DNA of 64,000 nt from Peronospora farinosa (lineage: Eukaryota; Oomycota; Peronosporomycetes; Peronosporales; Peronosporaceae). The stretch is from positions 83,713-147,712 of the forward strand of contig CANTFK010000186.1 in NCBI GenBank assembly GCA_947646735.1, read 5' to 3'. The position numbers and the translations under genes were made by a program. Every line of letters starts with the position of its first letter. The stretch's first letter is position 1. Below the pieces are notes generated by a model. That model did no database searches. It was not told the origin of the DNA and worked only from the letters and a program-made list of their open reading frames with translations. Positions 21,640 through 32,886 of the stretch are shown here, in pieces.

Positions 21640-22347
21640 GCTAAAAATTGTAAACGGTCGCTTTACTAGCTGCGACGTACTACACGCACACACCTTCTTG
21701 CACAAACGAGAAAGCGGTTAGACCGTTTTCTCTTACATTAGGCAATGTAGTTGGTGAGCACCAAGGCGACATCACTCACAAACATAGGTAATCCTCACTA
21801 GTTGTGTCACGGAGGATGCTTCTAGTCTTCCTGCGCACAACTGTAATATTAGAGACGATGTCATTACCGACATCCAGTGAGTCGCTATTACAGCCATCAC
21901 TCAGTGAAATTTTACGTGCCACTACACATTCATCACTTGGGTTCGGCCCTTAATGACCCTTTCACAATCTCTTGAGCTAGAGCTCTTGGGAGCTCGTACA
22001 GATAAGTACACTCACACTATGCATTTGCTTACGTATTGGCTCTTTTTTTTGCTTAAGACGACTTGTTTGGCATTTTACCTTTTTTATACTGAATACTCAG
22101 CTCATTCATGCAGTGGCAGCTACTTTTTCAACTGCTTGTTCTCTCACGTCCTGTTCCCAACATGCGATATTGAATGTATGTGTGTTGTCTCGTCCCTTAG
22201 ATGGTAGAACATGGAGACGTCGTTTACTGTGTAGTCCCAGGGTCAACGGTCTTTAATGTTCTTAACTGCTTCAGCTTGTTCATATTGCTTTAACATGGTC
22301 CTAACGGCTTCAAATGGTTTCCAACTGCGTCACATCAGAAGCATATT
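21640..22347 (-). repeat. Copia LTR shared by two degenerate elements
   Basis: The stretch lies between a Copia RNase H end (upstream on the minus strand) and a Copia gag start (downstream). Its left part shares the cgtactacnnncacacacctt and gcggttanaccgt blocks with 10322-10950 and 34503-34894. The boundaries, TGTAATATGC at 22347 on the minus strand and the TGTAAACGG complement near 21646, are tentative. Confidence 0.5.
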
Positions 22348-22855
22348 ACAACACGCCCCCTCCGACGTATGCGTCATAACACCTCGGCGGGAAGCTTGCA
22401 TACCAATTATCGCTCGATAACGATAGATGCTCGTCTTCGGTAGTTCCTCTGTGAACATGTCGGCAGGATTATCGCTCTCGGGAAACCCACGCACCATCCG
22501 AAGTCTCTTCTTGATCTGGTCGCGTACATAATTCCATCGCAGTTCAATATGGCGTGTCTTGTTGCTATGCTTCATCTGGCAAGCCATGGCAAGTGCCGCG
22601 GAATTATCAACGCGCAGAGTCAACAAGTCTTTGCACTTTAGCATCTCATTTAGCATGTAACAATCCCTTGGCCCTCCATTGAAGCTTCGCATGCCGAAAA
22701 GTATTCAGCCTCGGCGTTCGATCGTGCAACATATATTGATACCGAGCCGTCCAGGCAATTGCTCCACCTTCCAAGCTAAAACGAATCCTTTACCACTTTT
22801 CGTGAGTCTGGGTCATTTACCCAATCGGCATCGCAAAACTCTTTGATCACGGTAT
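22348..22855 (-). pseudogene. Copia RNase H domain remnant
   Basis: On the minus strand the region carries the C-terminal Copia signatures in order: DADWVNDPDSRKS-like start, SNAEAEYFSACEASMEGQ, VDNSAALAMA, NKTRHIELR and the NPADMFTEELP end. It has several frame changes and stops. The rest of pol is missing upstream, so the element is 5'-truncated. Confidence 0.8.
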
Positions 22856-22894
22856 GGTTTTAACATTACAGAGTATGTTTGTACGTGACGCCAG

Positions 22895-22995
22895 TGTGGT
22901 GGGGTGGAGTCTTAAAATTGTATGATAAGACTCCAAACCACTTACTGTGCCGGACTGCCGACTGTCGGAGGGGATACCCCAATGCCGCGTATGGA
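22895..22995 (+). repeat. TGTGGTG terminal-repeat family, member 1
   Basis: Starts TGTGGTGGGGTGGAGT and after about 50 bases reaches a conserved core, CGGACTGCCGACTGTCGG followed by a near-palindromic ggggtacccc-type block and aatgccgcg. Related stretches lie at 32757-32853 (minus), 45021-45121 (minus) and 45907-46005 (plus). The class is unknown: LTR start or terminal inverted repeat. Confidence 0.65.
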
Positions 22996-24963
22996 CCGTA
23001 TAGACTTTCTCTACCCGTAGGCGGGCAATTTGCACTCTTCGAAAGACTGGTGAGCATTCAGATGTCTTCCTTGAAAGAGGAAGACCTGGGGAGCCTCGAG
23101 TGGATATGCTTCACTCGGTGGGCTGGCTGGTGGCCACTCGGTCGACTTAGTCGAGAGTAGGCTTAGATCTAAACCAAGACGTTTCACGTCTCGATTAATT
23201 CCTGGTACCTTGTTACCTCAGGACACATGTAACTTATTCCCTTAGTGATTATTTCCTTGGAACGTATTTTCTCAGGCTCGATGGGACATATTCTCTCGGC
23301 TTACTCTTAAGCTGTGGCTGCGCAACCAAAGCGAAATCCTCTACGTTTAACTCTCCAGTTGATCTAGGACTACCGTGTTGCCGCTTCTGGGCAACCGGTT
23401 TGCTCTTCTGTGAATGTTGCCCTCTAGGCAAGCATTCATGTCCCGGTCCACTCGACTTATTCGAGCGGTGGACCTTCGGCGCTGCCTGTGCTTCTACACA
23501 GCCGCCGCCGGCTTTGCTCCACAGTGTGTCTGCTTGCCACAAATTTTTTTTGTGCAGTCGTATTAACGACCGTACCGGGTAGTAAGCATGCGCTCGATAA
23601 AAATAATAATATGTGGTGATAGAACTCTGTTTGTTGGGCGGTAGCTTGGGTAGAAGGGTCTATATAGACAAACATAGTGGGTTTGGGTGGCCCCCATACC
23701 CCATGCCGTCATGGGTAGGCGAAGCCCGCCCTCCTTAAGTACGGGTACCCATGGGTATGCTCGTAGAACGCGATGCAGGACTCTGCTTTATAGTGACCGA
23801 GCTACAAAATCAAAGCGTGACCAGCCATTCATAGTGAGATTTGAAGACTTTAGAGTTTGACCTCACCTCATGGGTATAAGCTTATTCCTGTTTAATAAAA
23901 GGAAACCGCTATGACCACAGACATTTATACTAAGGCCATAGACATTTAACTTTGCCAATCACAGCTCAGTAAGTCCATTGACTCCAGACAATCAAATCAC
24001 TTATTTACTTGTACACAACAGCTTCTGCTTCTTATGCGTGCGCGTCCTAGTAGGTAAAAACTAACAGCGCATTCTATCCAGTCTAACACATCTTGATGAT
24101 ATTTCTGGCGGCATTTAAAGACTCTGCTGGTACGCGGATGAGCGCCTCGAGTCCAATTCATTAGCGTAACGTACAAGAATGTCATATCTCGCGGTACTAG
24201 TACCTTTAATAATTGCGAGTTAAAGCTAGCAAGCAGCGGTAACAAGCTAATTATGCTCTAGCGTGATAATTCTTCTTCTTTCTGACCTTCCATGTTTTAT
24301 CTTTGCATGGTATAGGAAATACTCTTTAGGATCTGGATGTTGGAACGGTGGTTGCTGCTGATGAGGATTCTCGACAGGATGGCGTTCAACTGCTGCGAGA
24401 CGCTGGGAGTGATTGTAAAGGACCAGGTGTTGTCCGTAAAGGAGGAGGAGATTGTTAATGTGAAAGCATGGAATTTCTCGGTATACATATATAACCTAGT
24501 GCGTAGCTTTACCTTTTATTTCTCGTCCAGCACTCTAAGAGGACAGTCAATAAGTCACTGTCCTTCCCCTTTAAACCCTTTTCCATGACGGTTTCGATGT
24601 ACGTGGAGGCGAAATGACGGTTTCGATCTACGCCTCCACGATCGCATTTGTAGTAGAAAAAACTAATTGGCCATCTCGTTGCTTGTATGAAGACTTGGTG
24701 ACGTATTCATAGCCAATTGCGGCGGCTTCCATATTCATATGTTCTTGCATTATCTTCCGCGTAAATAAATTGCTTATATTGCTGCTTTATGTTCATGTTT
24801 GCTGTAAGTGCTGAAATGTACAAATAAGCGATGAGCCCAGTGGAACATGTATTACACCAGCGAGATTCTAATCTCGATCAATGGTTATCATTATTATCCT
24901 GACAACAATCGATTTGCTTGAGTTGTGATTGGCTGCAATGATTGCTAGTAGTTTTGTCTGTTA
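22996..24963. other. Repeat-margin DNA without recognisable gene
   Basis: Nearly 2 kb with only short open frames and no protein family recognised. The first few hundred bases resemble the stretch after 46005, so they belong to the same repeat family. A short hairpin with arms TGGAGGCG and CGCCTCCA lies near 24604-24645, beside two copies of ATGACGGTTTCGAT. Confidence 0.45.
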
Positions 24964-25200
24964 CCGTAGTATTAATGTCTGTGGCCGTAGTATTAATATC
25001 TGTGGCCGTAGTATAAATGTCTGTGGCCGTAGTATTAATATCTGTAGCCGTAGTATTAATATCTGTGGCCGTAATATTAATGTCTGTGACCGTAGTATTA
25101 ATATCTGTGGCCGTAGTATTAATATCTGTAGCCGTAGTATTAATGTCTGTGGCCGAAGTATTAATATCTGTGGCCGTAGTATTAGCGTACGTCTGTGGCC
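24964..25200. repeat. 21-bp minisatellite, about 11 units
   Basis: The unit CCGTAGTATTAATRTCTGTGG repeats ten times head to tail from 24964 to about 25173, then ends in an altered partial unit. Most units differ only at one or two positions. Because 21 is a multiple of three, two plus-strand frames stay open and would encode a Ser-Ile-Asn-Ile-Cys-Gly-Arg heptad, but no start context or neighbouring exon suggests that it is translated. Confidence 0.9.
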
Positions 25201-25709
25201 TTAGCAGCTCCCTTAATCAAATGATCCGTTGTCAAGACGTATGCAAAGGGACCAAATTACGTCTGGCGTCAGTCAGTCGTGCGGATGTAGTATTGCAAAC
25301 GGGAATCTTTGTGGGTGAGTCAAATTTTGTTACTAGACTATTATGTCACTTCATAAACACAAAGCTATGATAACGAAAAAAACATGGCCGTCGCAAACGC
25401 GAAACTGCAAGCGCGGTATTGAGAACGAGACTTTAACGCAGCCATCAAATTTTTGTCGAATTGCACAAGATAAAAGGATACGACTGGCATGTCTTAGAAA
25501 AACATCGATAGAAACAAAACGTGAGCCGAGAAAGTGTCTATATAGGTTAGACAGAGCAGGATAGATGGAACAATAACTGCTTTGTGATAGTCAGACATGA
25601 ACCACGTTGCCGGTACCCAAGCATGTTTACGGCATGATCAGAGCTTACGACATGTATTCCGCTCTTAAATGACCTCGTTTGTTGTGTTTCAATCTACACG
25701 AATCTGCGA

Positions 25710-25928
25710 ATGGCATCTATATTAACGAAGCTGCACGCAGAAGTCGAGCGCGTCTCTCTCTCTCTTTTGATTCCATCGCTGCTGCTGCTTGCCACTATCT
25801 TCTTTTATGTTTTTTCTCCTCTCTTGCCCTTTGTTATTCTCTGTGTCTGGTTGAATGACGTCAGTTGCTGGTGGGTCCGAGTCAGTGAGCTACGTCGATG
25901 TCGTCAGCTTGCACGTAGATGCACTTAG
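25710..25928 (+). CDS. Possible small membrane protein
   Basis: A 72-codon frame starting at ATG 25710. Residues about 17-47 are strongly hydrophobic and would make one or two membrane segments; the C-terminus is basic. Its stop overlaps the stop of the convergent MYND gene by three bases. I recognise no family, and a chance frame in the MYND gene's 3' region is equally likely. Confidence 0.25.
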   Translation: MASILTKLHAEVERVSLSLLIPSLLLLATIFFYVFSPLLPFVILCVWLNDVSCWWVRVSELRRCRQLARRCT

Positions 25929-26594
25929 GCCAAGGATGGTTTGCATTTCTGCTTGTGGGAGGTCTTCCAGTCCTGCTTCTGGCACTCGGCGTCACAGTAT
26001 CGCACTGTCTTGCAGCGCGAGCACACGAGCTCAGACGGCTCCTTGCACACTTGGCAGCGCAGCCCCGCTTGGCGCTTCTCAATCAGCTCCTGTTGGAAGC
26101 TACAACAATACAGTACAACATCAGTATCCAGTTACAGCAATAACAAGACTTTCAATAGAAAAGCCGTACCCAAGCTTCTTCATGTCTCGCCAGGTCTCCA
26201 TGGGCTCGGCGCTAGATTGCGTATGGTACATGTCTTTAAAGCCCTTAAGCGTCAGCCCCTTCTTCTCGTCACACTGGAAGTAGGTCTGGATCTCTTTGAT
26301 CTCCGCATCCTGGAAGGGCTTGCCATTATTACAGATCTTGCTGAATGACCGGAGTTTGTCCAGCGTCAGACTCGTGTCCGTGGGCTTGTCCAAGTACGAA
26401 ATGAACAGACGCGTGAGCACAGTCTCAAAGTCACGGGTAAGGTTGCCGTCGTTGCCGATGAGCAGCGAGCGCACTTCGTTTTCCGACAAACCACAGTCAT
26501 CGTGATAGTGCTGGTTTTTCTTAGTAGGGGCCATGTCGTGAGATTGTGTAGGAAGAGGTTTGTTCTTGGCGGAGGGTCGTTTGACCAATTTCAA
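25925..26594 (-). CDS. MYND zinc-finger protein with EF-hand-like N-terminal region
   Basis: Two exons, 26170-26594 and 25925-26099, joined by a 70-bp GT-AG intron, give 199 residues. The second exon encodes a full MYND finger: CQVCKEP, CSRCKTVRYC, DAECQKQDWKTSHKQKC, with all Cys/His ligands in place. MYND fingers bind proline-rich partners and often sit in transcription or chromatin proteins. The first exon has helix-loop-helix segments like those in EF-hand folds (SLTLDKLRSFSKI and GLTLKGFKDMYHT), but no complete calcium loop was found. An internal Met at position 21 (MAPTKKNQ) is an alternative start. It is divergent from the FYVE gene. The exact role is unknown. Confidence 0.8.
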
Positions 26595-27398
26595 AATGCT
26601 TCAGCCTAAAAAATGACGCGTAACGGATGACTGTACAAGTTGATACCCTGTTCGAACATATTTTTATCCGATTTGAACGATTTGATTGGTCTTACTATTG
26701 TAATCAAGTCTCTATTTTTGCGATATCAATTAGCTGAAAGAGGGAATCGTAACAGGTTGCAAAGAAAAGATCTGTTCCGTGTGAGAAACACAAAATGCCG
26801 CGTGGCAAATTGCTTGCAGATCGTCACATCGAAACTTGATGTTTCCTGCCGCGCAACGTTGGCTCAACCACAATTGCACTGTCAGCCGATAACGATCTAT
26901 TTCTGTCGTTTAGGTGCAGCCAATCGTGATTAACTACATTGTTGACTATGAATCACATCCACAACGGCTCTAATTCGTGTCTGCAGCAAGACGGTATCTT
27001 TAGTCCATGTAGCAGTTTGTAGCGTATCTATTGATCATCTTATACGATGGCTACACAGCCAGGGTTTGCAACATTTGCTGAGCAGAGATGGTTTGCACAG
27101 CAATGATTGATTCCCTTATTGCTTGCTTTACACAGCAAAAGGGCTATCGAGCCAGCATTACAAGCTGTCATGTTCCGTTGAAACGGCATCGGCCACTTTT
27201 TTTTCCTGATAGCCAGTGAGACGTTTCATCCGTTTCTTCTCATTGGTCAAAAGCTGCATTTTTCCGTCTTCCAATCACGAAGAAGAAGAGGGAGAGGGAC
27301 CTCAAAAGCGCATAGCACCCCGCACTGGCGACGCTCTTAAGTGCAGAGCGTCGTCCGTCGTCCTTATCATCAGCTTATATTCACAGCCACAAAGGCTC
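26595..27398. promoter_or_regulatory. Divergent intergenic region
   Basis: About 800 bp between the MYND gene start and the ATG of the FYVE gene; it holds both promoters. The FYVE frame is open back to 27216 but begins there only with GTG, so 27216-27398 is more likely 5' leader. No specific element assigned. Confidence 0.4.
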
Positions 27399-29243
27399 AT
27401 GGACGAGGACAAGCGCCAACATCCGCTTTCAGCGCGCTCCAATGGCGTCTACAACAACTTGAACTTGTCAACTCGCTCGCGGCAAATCGTACAGCCCAAT
27501 AGCAGCACGGGGAGCCGCTTCCTGGCCGTTGAGCGCTCCAGACAGATGGACCTCAGCCAAGTATCGACTCTCAGTGCTAACACTACAGGAATGGACGAGA
27601 TAAGTCGCGTATCTCGCTACTCGTCAATATCCACTTCCTCTACCGCCTACTCGGCGATGTCTTCGGTCGCCTCGTCCTACGGCGGGGGCGACCGGTGGGT
27701 TTCGCAACGCGCTTCTAACTCGTGCAATTTGTGTCGTGAAAAGTTTTCGCTTCTCCGACGTTCGCATCGCTGTCGACGCTGTGGCTACTTGTTCTGTGCC
27801 AAGTGCTCTCGATTCAAGGCGGCGTTGACAGGTCATACACACAAGTCGAGACTTTGCGAGACGTGTTTCCCCAAGGTTTTTTCCGGCAGCAAGCCGCCCA
27901 TGAACGCCTTTGTGCATTCCAAAGCGTGGGTACCTCGCGGCGTATTTGCACACATGCTTGGCTATTTGAACCATGTTGATCTGTGTCTGGCATCGATGAC
28001 GTGTCGATTCTGGTACAAGAGAGCTCTGCTAGACATTACGTGGCGTCCGTTGTACATCAAAGAGTTTGGAGACGATGAAAGCAGTCCTCAGCGCGAATCG
28101 CTGATAGCGTTTCAGCGTGATGTTCATGGCATCGGATATGAAAACTTGCCGTGGTATAACAAGTTTTCTATCCGTTGGACGGCACGGAAAGCTGCGGAGA
28201 AGAAGAAGAGCTTCTTGGTAATGTCTAGTTTGCTCGCCTCGCTCAAGCTCAGCAAATATGCAGCTCTATTCGAAGCAGAGGAGATTGACATTGAATCTCT
28301 GTGTCTCATGAACGCCGGTCATCTGCGTGACCTTGGCATCCCGTTTGGCCCTCGTATGAAGCTGCTGAATGCCGCCGCGTGTTTAGCGGACTTCAATGAG
28401 GACGATGATGATGAGCGGCCATCCATGGAATCCGCGCCTATTACGCCGGTAGCTCGATTCAAGCAGAAGCGTGCCGAGATGAAGCATTTCCGTGCTGGAC
28501 TTGTCCGCCGTGTACAGCAGTCGGCGGTTCGCATTGCCATCGTGACGAACGAAGGAGAGCTTTGTAATGTAGGCTCCGGCATCATCATTCACGAGGACGG
28601 ACTCATTGCTACTGCTCGGCATTGCCTTCAGGGAGAGCAGTTTGACTGCATTTACAGCGATGAGTACATGATTTTGGTGGCGCCCACAGAATCTACGTCG
28701 CTGCCGCCGTTATGGAAGTATCATGCGCGTGTGATTCCTGAGTGTTGTAATGAGGAGCTCGATTACGCACTGCTGCGCTTAGATTGCGAGGTCATCTCGG
28801 ACCCGCCCAGCGGACTATACATTGGTGATGTGACGGACCGCATGATCGCACGCAACTGGACCGTTACGAAACTTGAAGGCACTTCTCGAGAAACGATAGG
28901 CAAACTACCAGCTGTTAGCATTGGCAATTCAAATAACGTGGAACCAGGTGACGAAATGTGGATGTTTGGTTACCCAAGTAGTGGTCACAATACCATCACC
29001 GTGCATCATGCAATCTGCTCTGGAACAGACTCTCAAGTGTACGATGGTGAAGAAGTTGACAAGGCAATGCTCCGCACAGCAGCACAGCTAGACAACGGCT
29101 TTAGCGGTGGTGGCGCTGTGGACAAGAAGGGTCTATTAGTGGGTCTGATTTCCTTCAGTGTGTTGCGCCAGGACCGTGTGCGTGCCATCAACATGGTCAA
29201 GGGAGCCATTGAATTTGCCAAGCGTAAGCATAACTATTCGTGA
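27399..29243 (+). CDS. FYVE - F-box-like - SAM - trypsin-like protease protein
   Basis: One exon of 614 residues from the first in-frame ATG. Residues 103-160 form a FYVE-type zinc finger: CxxC at 109/112, RRSHRCRRCG with Cys125 and Cys128, Cys133, Cys136, Cys153 and Cys156. The RRSHRC element departs from the usual phosphoinositide-binding R+HHCR, and no clear WxxD is seen. An F-box-like segment follows at about 174-222 and a SAM domain at 274-333. Residues 370-600 form a trypsin/HtrA-like fold with a complete triad: His408 in ATARHC, Asp455 in ELDYALLRL and Ser569 in NGFSGGG. A cytosolic or endosome-associated protease or pseudo-scaffold is plausible. The combination is odd, and substrates are unknown. 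Confidence 0.85.
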   Translation: MDEDKRQHPLSARSNGVYNNLNLSTRSRQIVQPNSSTGSRFLAVERSRQMDLSQVSTLSANTTGMDEISRVSRYSSISTSSTAYSAMSSVASSYGGGDRWVSQRASNSCNLCREKFSLLRRSHRCRRCGYLFCAKCSRFKAALTGHTHKSRLCETCFPKVFSGSKPPMNAFVHSKAWVPRGVFAHMLGYLNHVDLCLASMTCRFWYKRALLDITWRPLYIKEFGDDESSPQRESLIAFQRDVHGIGYENLPWYNKFSIRWTARKAAEKKKSFLVMSSLLASLKLSKYAALFEAEEIDIESLCLMNAGHLRDLGIPFGPRMKLLNAAACLADFNEDDDDERPSMESAPITPVARFKQKRAEMKHFRAGLVRRVQQSAVRIAIVTNEGELCNVGSGIIIHEDGLIATARHCLQGEQFDCIYSDEYMILVAPTESTSLPPLWKYHARVIPECCNEELDYALLRLDCEVISDPPSGLYIGDVTDRMIARNWTVTKLEGTSRETIGKLPAVSIGNSNNVEPGDEMWMFGYPSSGHNTITVHHAICSGTDSQVYDGEEVDKAMLRTAAQLDNGFSGGGAVDKKGLLVGLISFSVLRQDRVRAINMVKGAIEFAKRKHNYS

Positions 29244-29571
29244 GAGATTCGCCCTTCCAGCAGTGAGCTGGAATCCCGTGCTGCAGACGCGTAGCCATCT
29301 TATCTTCATTAGGATAAAAGTTAAATGCGAAGACTGCCTGTGTAATGGTCGCAGAGCGTCAGTTGTGTCGTAGAGTTCAAGGTGATTAGTTTGTAAATGA
29401 AAACTGAAGCTAGTAAACAGCTGTCACTAAAGCGAGGAAAGTAGGGGGAACTGAGGCCACACTTGCTTTTGCTAAAAAAGTGTCACGGGCGACGTCCATA
29501 GACTCTCCTTCCCGTGTGTGTAAGGTATCGCAAGCTTCAGGTGACAAGTAGAACGTCGACCTATTTACAAG
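29244..29571. other. Intergenic region
   Basis: 328 bp between the FYVE gene stop and the MED17 candidate start. It should contain the 3' end of one transcript and the promoter of the next. No distinct feature was seen. Confidence 0.5.
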
Positions 29572-32411
29572 ATGGAGGAAAAAAGCGCAGAGTTCGTGGG
29601 CGTGACGCTCTATCCAGCGGATTACGAGATCGTGGAGATGGTGACGGACCAGGGCAAGGAGATCCTCCAACAGTAAATAACTCAATCAATTTGTTTCTAC
29701 ATGCTGCTCAAATCTGTAAAGCTTACAAACAATTGATTCTCTTCTTGTGATTAGGGAGTTCACAGAGGCGCAGCTGTTCCTGCACTCGATTCAAGAGCTG
29801 GAGCGCGTGCGGACGCAAAGGACGAAGAAAAAGCAGAAAAAGGATGACAAGGATGCCCCTACAGCTCAAGAGGAAAATGGGATAAAAGAAGAAGAATATG
29901 ACGAGCTTACAAAGACTGTTGAAGCTGTTGAGGAGATACACGAGTCCATGGAAGATGCCGATGAGGAGGAGGAAGTGATCGATCCGAGAATTCATTACCG
30001 TTCAATGGTGGCGGAACTTCAAGCGGCAGTTGCCGAGCTACATCAGCTCATCAATTCCATTGACTTGATCCGTCGTCGCGATTTTCTTGAAGAAATGCGT
30101 TGCATTCGTGAGAATACGGCACCAAAGAGAGAGGAATTGGAACATCTTGTGGAGTCAAAAAGTGCTCAAGTGAAGGAAAGTGGCACAATTCTGCTGAATG
30201 GAGTCGAAGCACTGGCTAAGACGGTGGAGAAGGAGAGCGTCTTTTTCCAGGGTATTACACAGATGTTGCGCAAATGGAAAATATGTGCACCTATCCATGG
30301 AAACATCCCGAAACCATTTCGTGCGGGTGAACCACTGGCGGTAGACTGCAGCTATGGTAGTGGTAAGAGCGTGTGTGATTTTGATAGGACAACTTAGTTT
30401 GTTGCCGGGACTGACTAGGTGTTGTCGTGCTTCAACAGCGGGGTCGTCCTTCGTGCCGCAGAATCGATCGATTGCTGATCTTGCTTATGCTGAGGTATGT
30501 CTACAGCAGCAGCAAACCCAGTGGCTTTTTGATACTAAGTGTTGAAACTGTTGTTGTTCATTGCTGTTAGCTGAGCCGCACGGAGAAGGGGCTTGTGCGC
30601 GCTAAGACTCCTGAGGACTTTTTGACTCGTACGATCCAGGTGTGTAAACTGTTCTACCGGCCAAAAATGAGGTGTCTATCTCTTACTTACGGTTTAACTT
30701 GTTGTACTTATCAGCTGAAGCTTGAAGCAAATGATATCGGAAAGGAGGGGAGCTACACATTACCATCGCCCACTCTGATTCACATGTACGCCAGCCATGC
30801 TCATGGCGAGGTTAGTAAATGCGTTATTGACGCAAATTATTGTATTATGGCGACTGTAGGACAAAAGCAGAAATGGATGGGCTTCATGATACACCCGAAG
30901 ACCTTAAAGTATTGGAAGAGCGCAACATGTCGGTTCTCAAGGCTGTGCAGTTCTCCGTATTTTGCGAAGAACTCTTTTACACGCTGATGAAAGAAGCGCT
31001 TCACAATACATCTAAGTGGACCGATACAGCATTCAATATCAGCAGTTACGTTGTCAAGAAGCACGGAAGAGAAGACAATGCCGCGGTAGACACTCCCATT
31101 TCAGTTTTGCAAGTGCTGGATGACGAGATTCATCTGCGCGTGAATGAGCGGCATCATCTGACAATCAAACTTGTAGATGTAAAGAGTTTGGCCAAGAAGA
31201 AAGATGCGGCAAAGGGGACAGAAGAAGCCTCAGTAGCGGTTTGCGGAAAACAGGGGCAGGAAACAGAGCCTGTTCCAGATATAAAGATGGAAGAGGCTAT
31301 AGCAGAGGATACGCCATTTCCGACCAACAGTTCAGCCAACCGACGGCGTGCTCCATCTACATCATATTCGACCCCTGCTGACAGTGACGAAGCCTTCTTG
31401 ACACAGACTTGTCGGTATACACTCCTTCTCTTGCAGCAAGAGATTCGAACCCGTCACGGCCGGAAGGAAATATCGCGGGCATTGTTGTACACAGGCTCAG
31501 ACGGATCGACGCTTGCTGGAGGTGGTGTGAACGCTGGCATTTCCGGCGCTGCTGCCGGCGGCGCTGCCGGAATGGGTCCTGCCAGCGAAATCGACAAACA
31601 CGATAACACACCAGGAACCCTGGCAACAGCCTTGGCTGTTTTATCTCATAATCTGCTGAAAAATGAAGTGGCGCAGTACCTGGACGAAGTATCTTCGGTT
31701 TTCGCTTTTCAAAAGCTGCAAACATCAGCTTCGGGTCGTGTCCTGGATGATGGCTTGCTGCAGCCAATTTGCGATTCGGTACGTGGTGTTTACGTGAGTC
31801 CACGGTGGAAAACGTGTGCGTTCGATTCGACACTTTCAGCGTTTGACTTGAACATTGGCAAGAACTTCTCCACAGAGGTGCTCATTTCTGGAACACGCAT
31901 TCTTGTTCAGACTGGAATCGCTTCACAACGTGAGGTGTCAGGAGTTGATGGGCTGCGTGAGTTTGTTGAGACGACCGTATGCTCTCAGGTGGCACTAGCA
32001 CTACACCGCGATGCAGCGTCGTTCGGACTGAAACAGAGCTCAATGAATCTGGACCGCACAAGTGTCCGCCTTGTGGTCACAGGCGAGTGGAACGGCAGTT
32101 GCATTGGCGAGGGCCGTGTATCAGATTCAAGATCGGTGGGGTCTATTTTTTTAGAGCCATACATTGCTGATGACGGCAGCCTAGCCATCAATTGCTTGTT
32201 GCAAGCTGTTGATGCGAACAAGTTGGCGCCCATACAAGCTACACTTTGCCGCTCTACATCTGGGGAGGTGCACAAGGTAGACTGGAAGCGAATACCTGGC
32301 TCAAGCGACGCGGTCAAAATGCTCTGGCTTATGCAGAAGACTGAAGTGCTTTCTGATCCATTTAAGGTGTCTACAAAGTCTAATGTAGCTCAGCTGTCTA
32401 ATGGCAGTTAA
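29572..32411 (+). CDS. MED17: Mediator subunit 17 candidate
   Basis: Six exons: 29572-29672, 29755-30362, 30439-30494, 30571-30639, 30715-30814 and 30871-32411. They join in frame across GT-AG introns of 82, 76, 76, 75 and 56 bp to give 824 residues. The best family marker is the DCSYGSAGS motif formed across the second intron, matching the conserved YRSAGS of MED17/Srb4 after a helical N-terminal half with acidic and Lys-rich linkers. The ITQMLRKW helix and the later GEWNGSCIGEG stretch also fit. MED17 is the head-module scaffold of Mediator, bridging activators and RNA polymerase II. For the fifth intron, the donor GTAAAT at 30815 was preferred over GTTAGT at 30811 because only the former keeps the frame. 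The assignment rests on pattern memory. Confidence 0.7.
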
Positions 32412-32756
32412 TGTTAAGTGCATTCAGATTTACACCCTAATGCGAGAAGGAGGAATGGCAGCAGTCGAAATGTTACGAGAAGAAGTTGGATGCTTTGAAT
32501 CAACATAATAGCAGTACTTTTTGGTGTACGTATTCAAGTTGAGTCAAGTAAGGAGGCACTTGGTGGTCAAGCTAAAAGGCTTTGCATAATACGATTCAAC
32601 TACGCATTTTCACCTTGGCGCAGAGCTCGGCGATCTTTTCTTCGATGCGTGACGATATAAATGTCTGCCATGCAAAGGTGTGTTTGTTGTTCTGCCATGT
32701 GCACGAGTAAGTGACTCTATAACGGTTATCAGTACCTTTGCCATGGCTGAGAAAGC
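32412..32756. other. Intergenic region
   Basis: 345 bp after the MED17 candidate stop, leading into the repeat nest. No gene or known element seen. Confidence 0.5.
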
Positions 32757-32853
32757 AACGTGGCATCGGGGTACCCCCTCCGACAGTCGGCAGTCCGGTA
32801 CAGAGAGCGATTTGGGCCCTCATCACACAGTTTTGAGAGCCCACTCCACCACA
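32757..32853 (-). repeat. TGTGGTG terminal-repeat family, member 2
   Basis: On the minus strand it starts TGTGGTGGAGTGGG at 32853 and reaches the same CGGACTGCCGACTGTCGG core and a ggggtacccc block near 32770. It points left, away from the repeat nest. Confidence 0.65.
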
Positions 32854-32886
32854 GTGGTGCCCGCGCGTGCCCGGATTTTAACGGGG

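Noticed and set aside
24964..25200. Possible CRISPR-like array.
   Set aside because: Units are contiguous 21-mers without unique spacers, and the genome is eukaryotic.
27216..27398. Longer N-terminus for the FYVE protein.
   Set aside because: The extra 61 codons begin with GTG, and no ATG occurs before 27399.
30811..30870. A GTTAGT donor for the fifth MED17 intron.
   Set aside because: It leaves the next exon out of frame with every acceptor; GTAAAT four bases later works.
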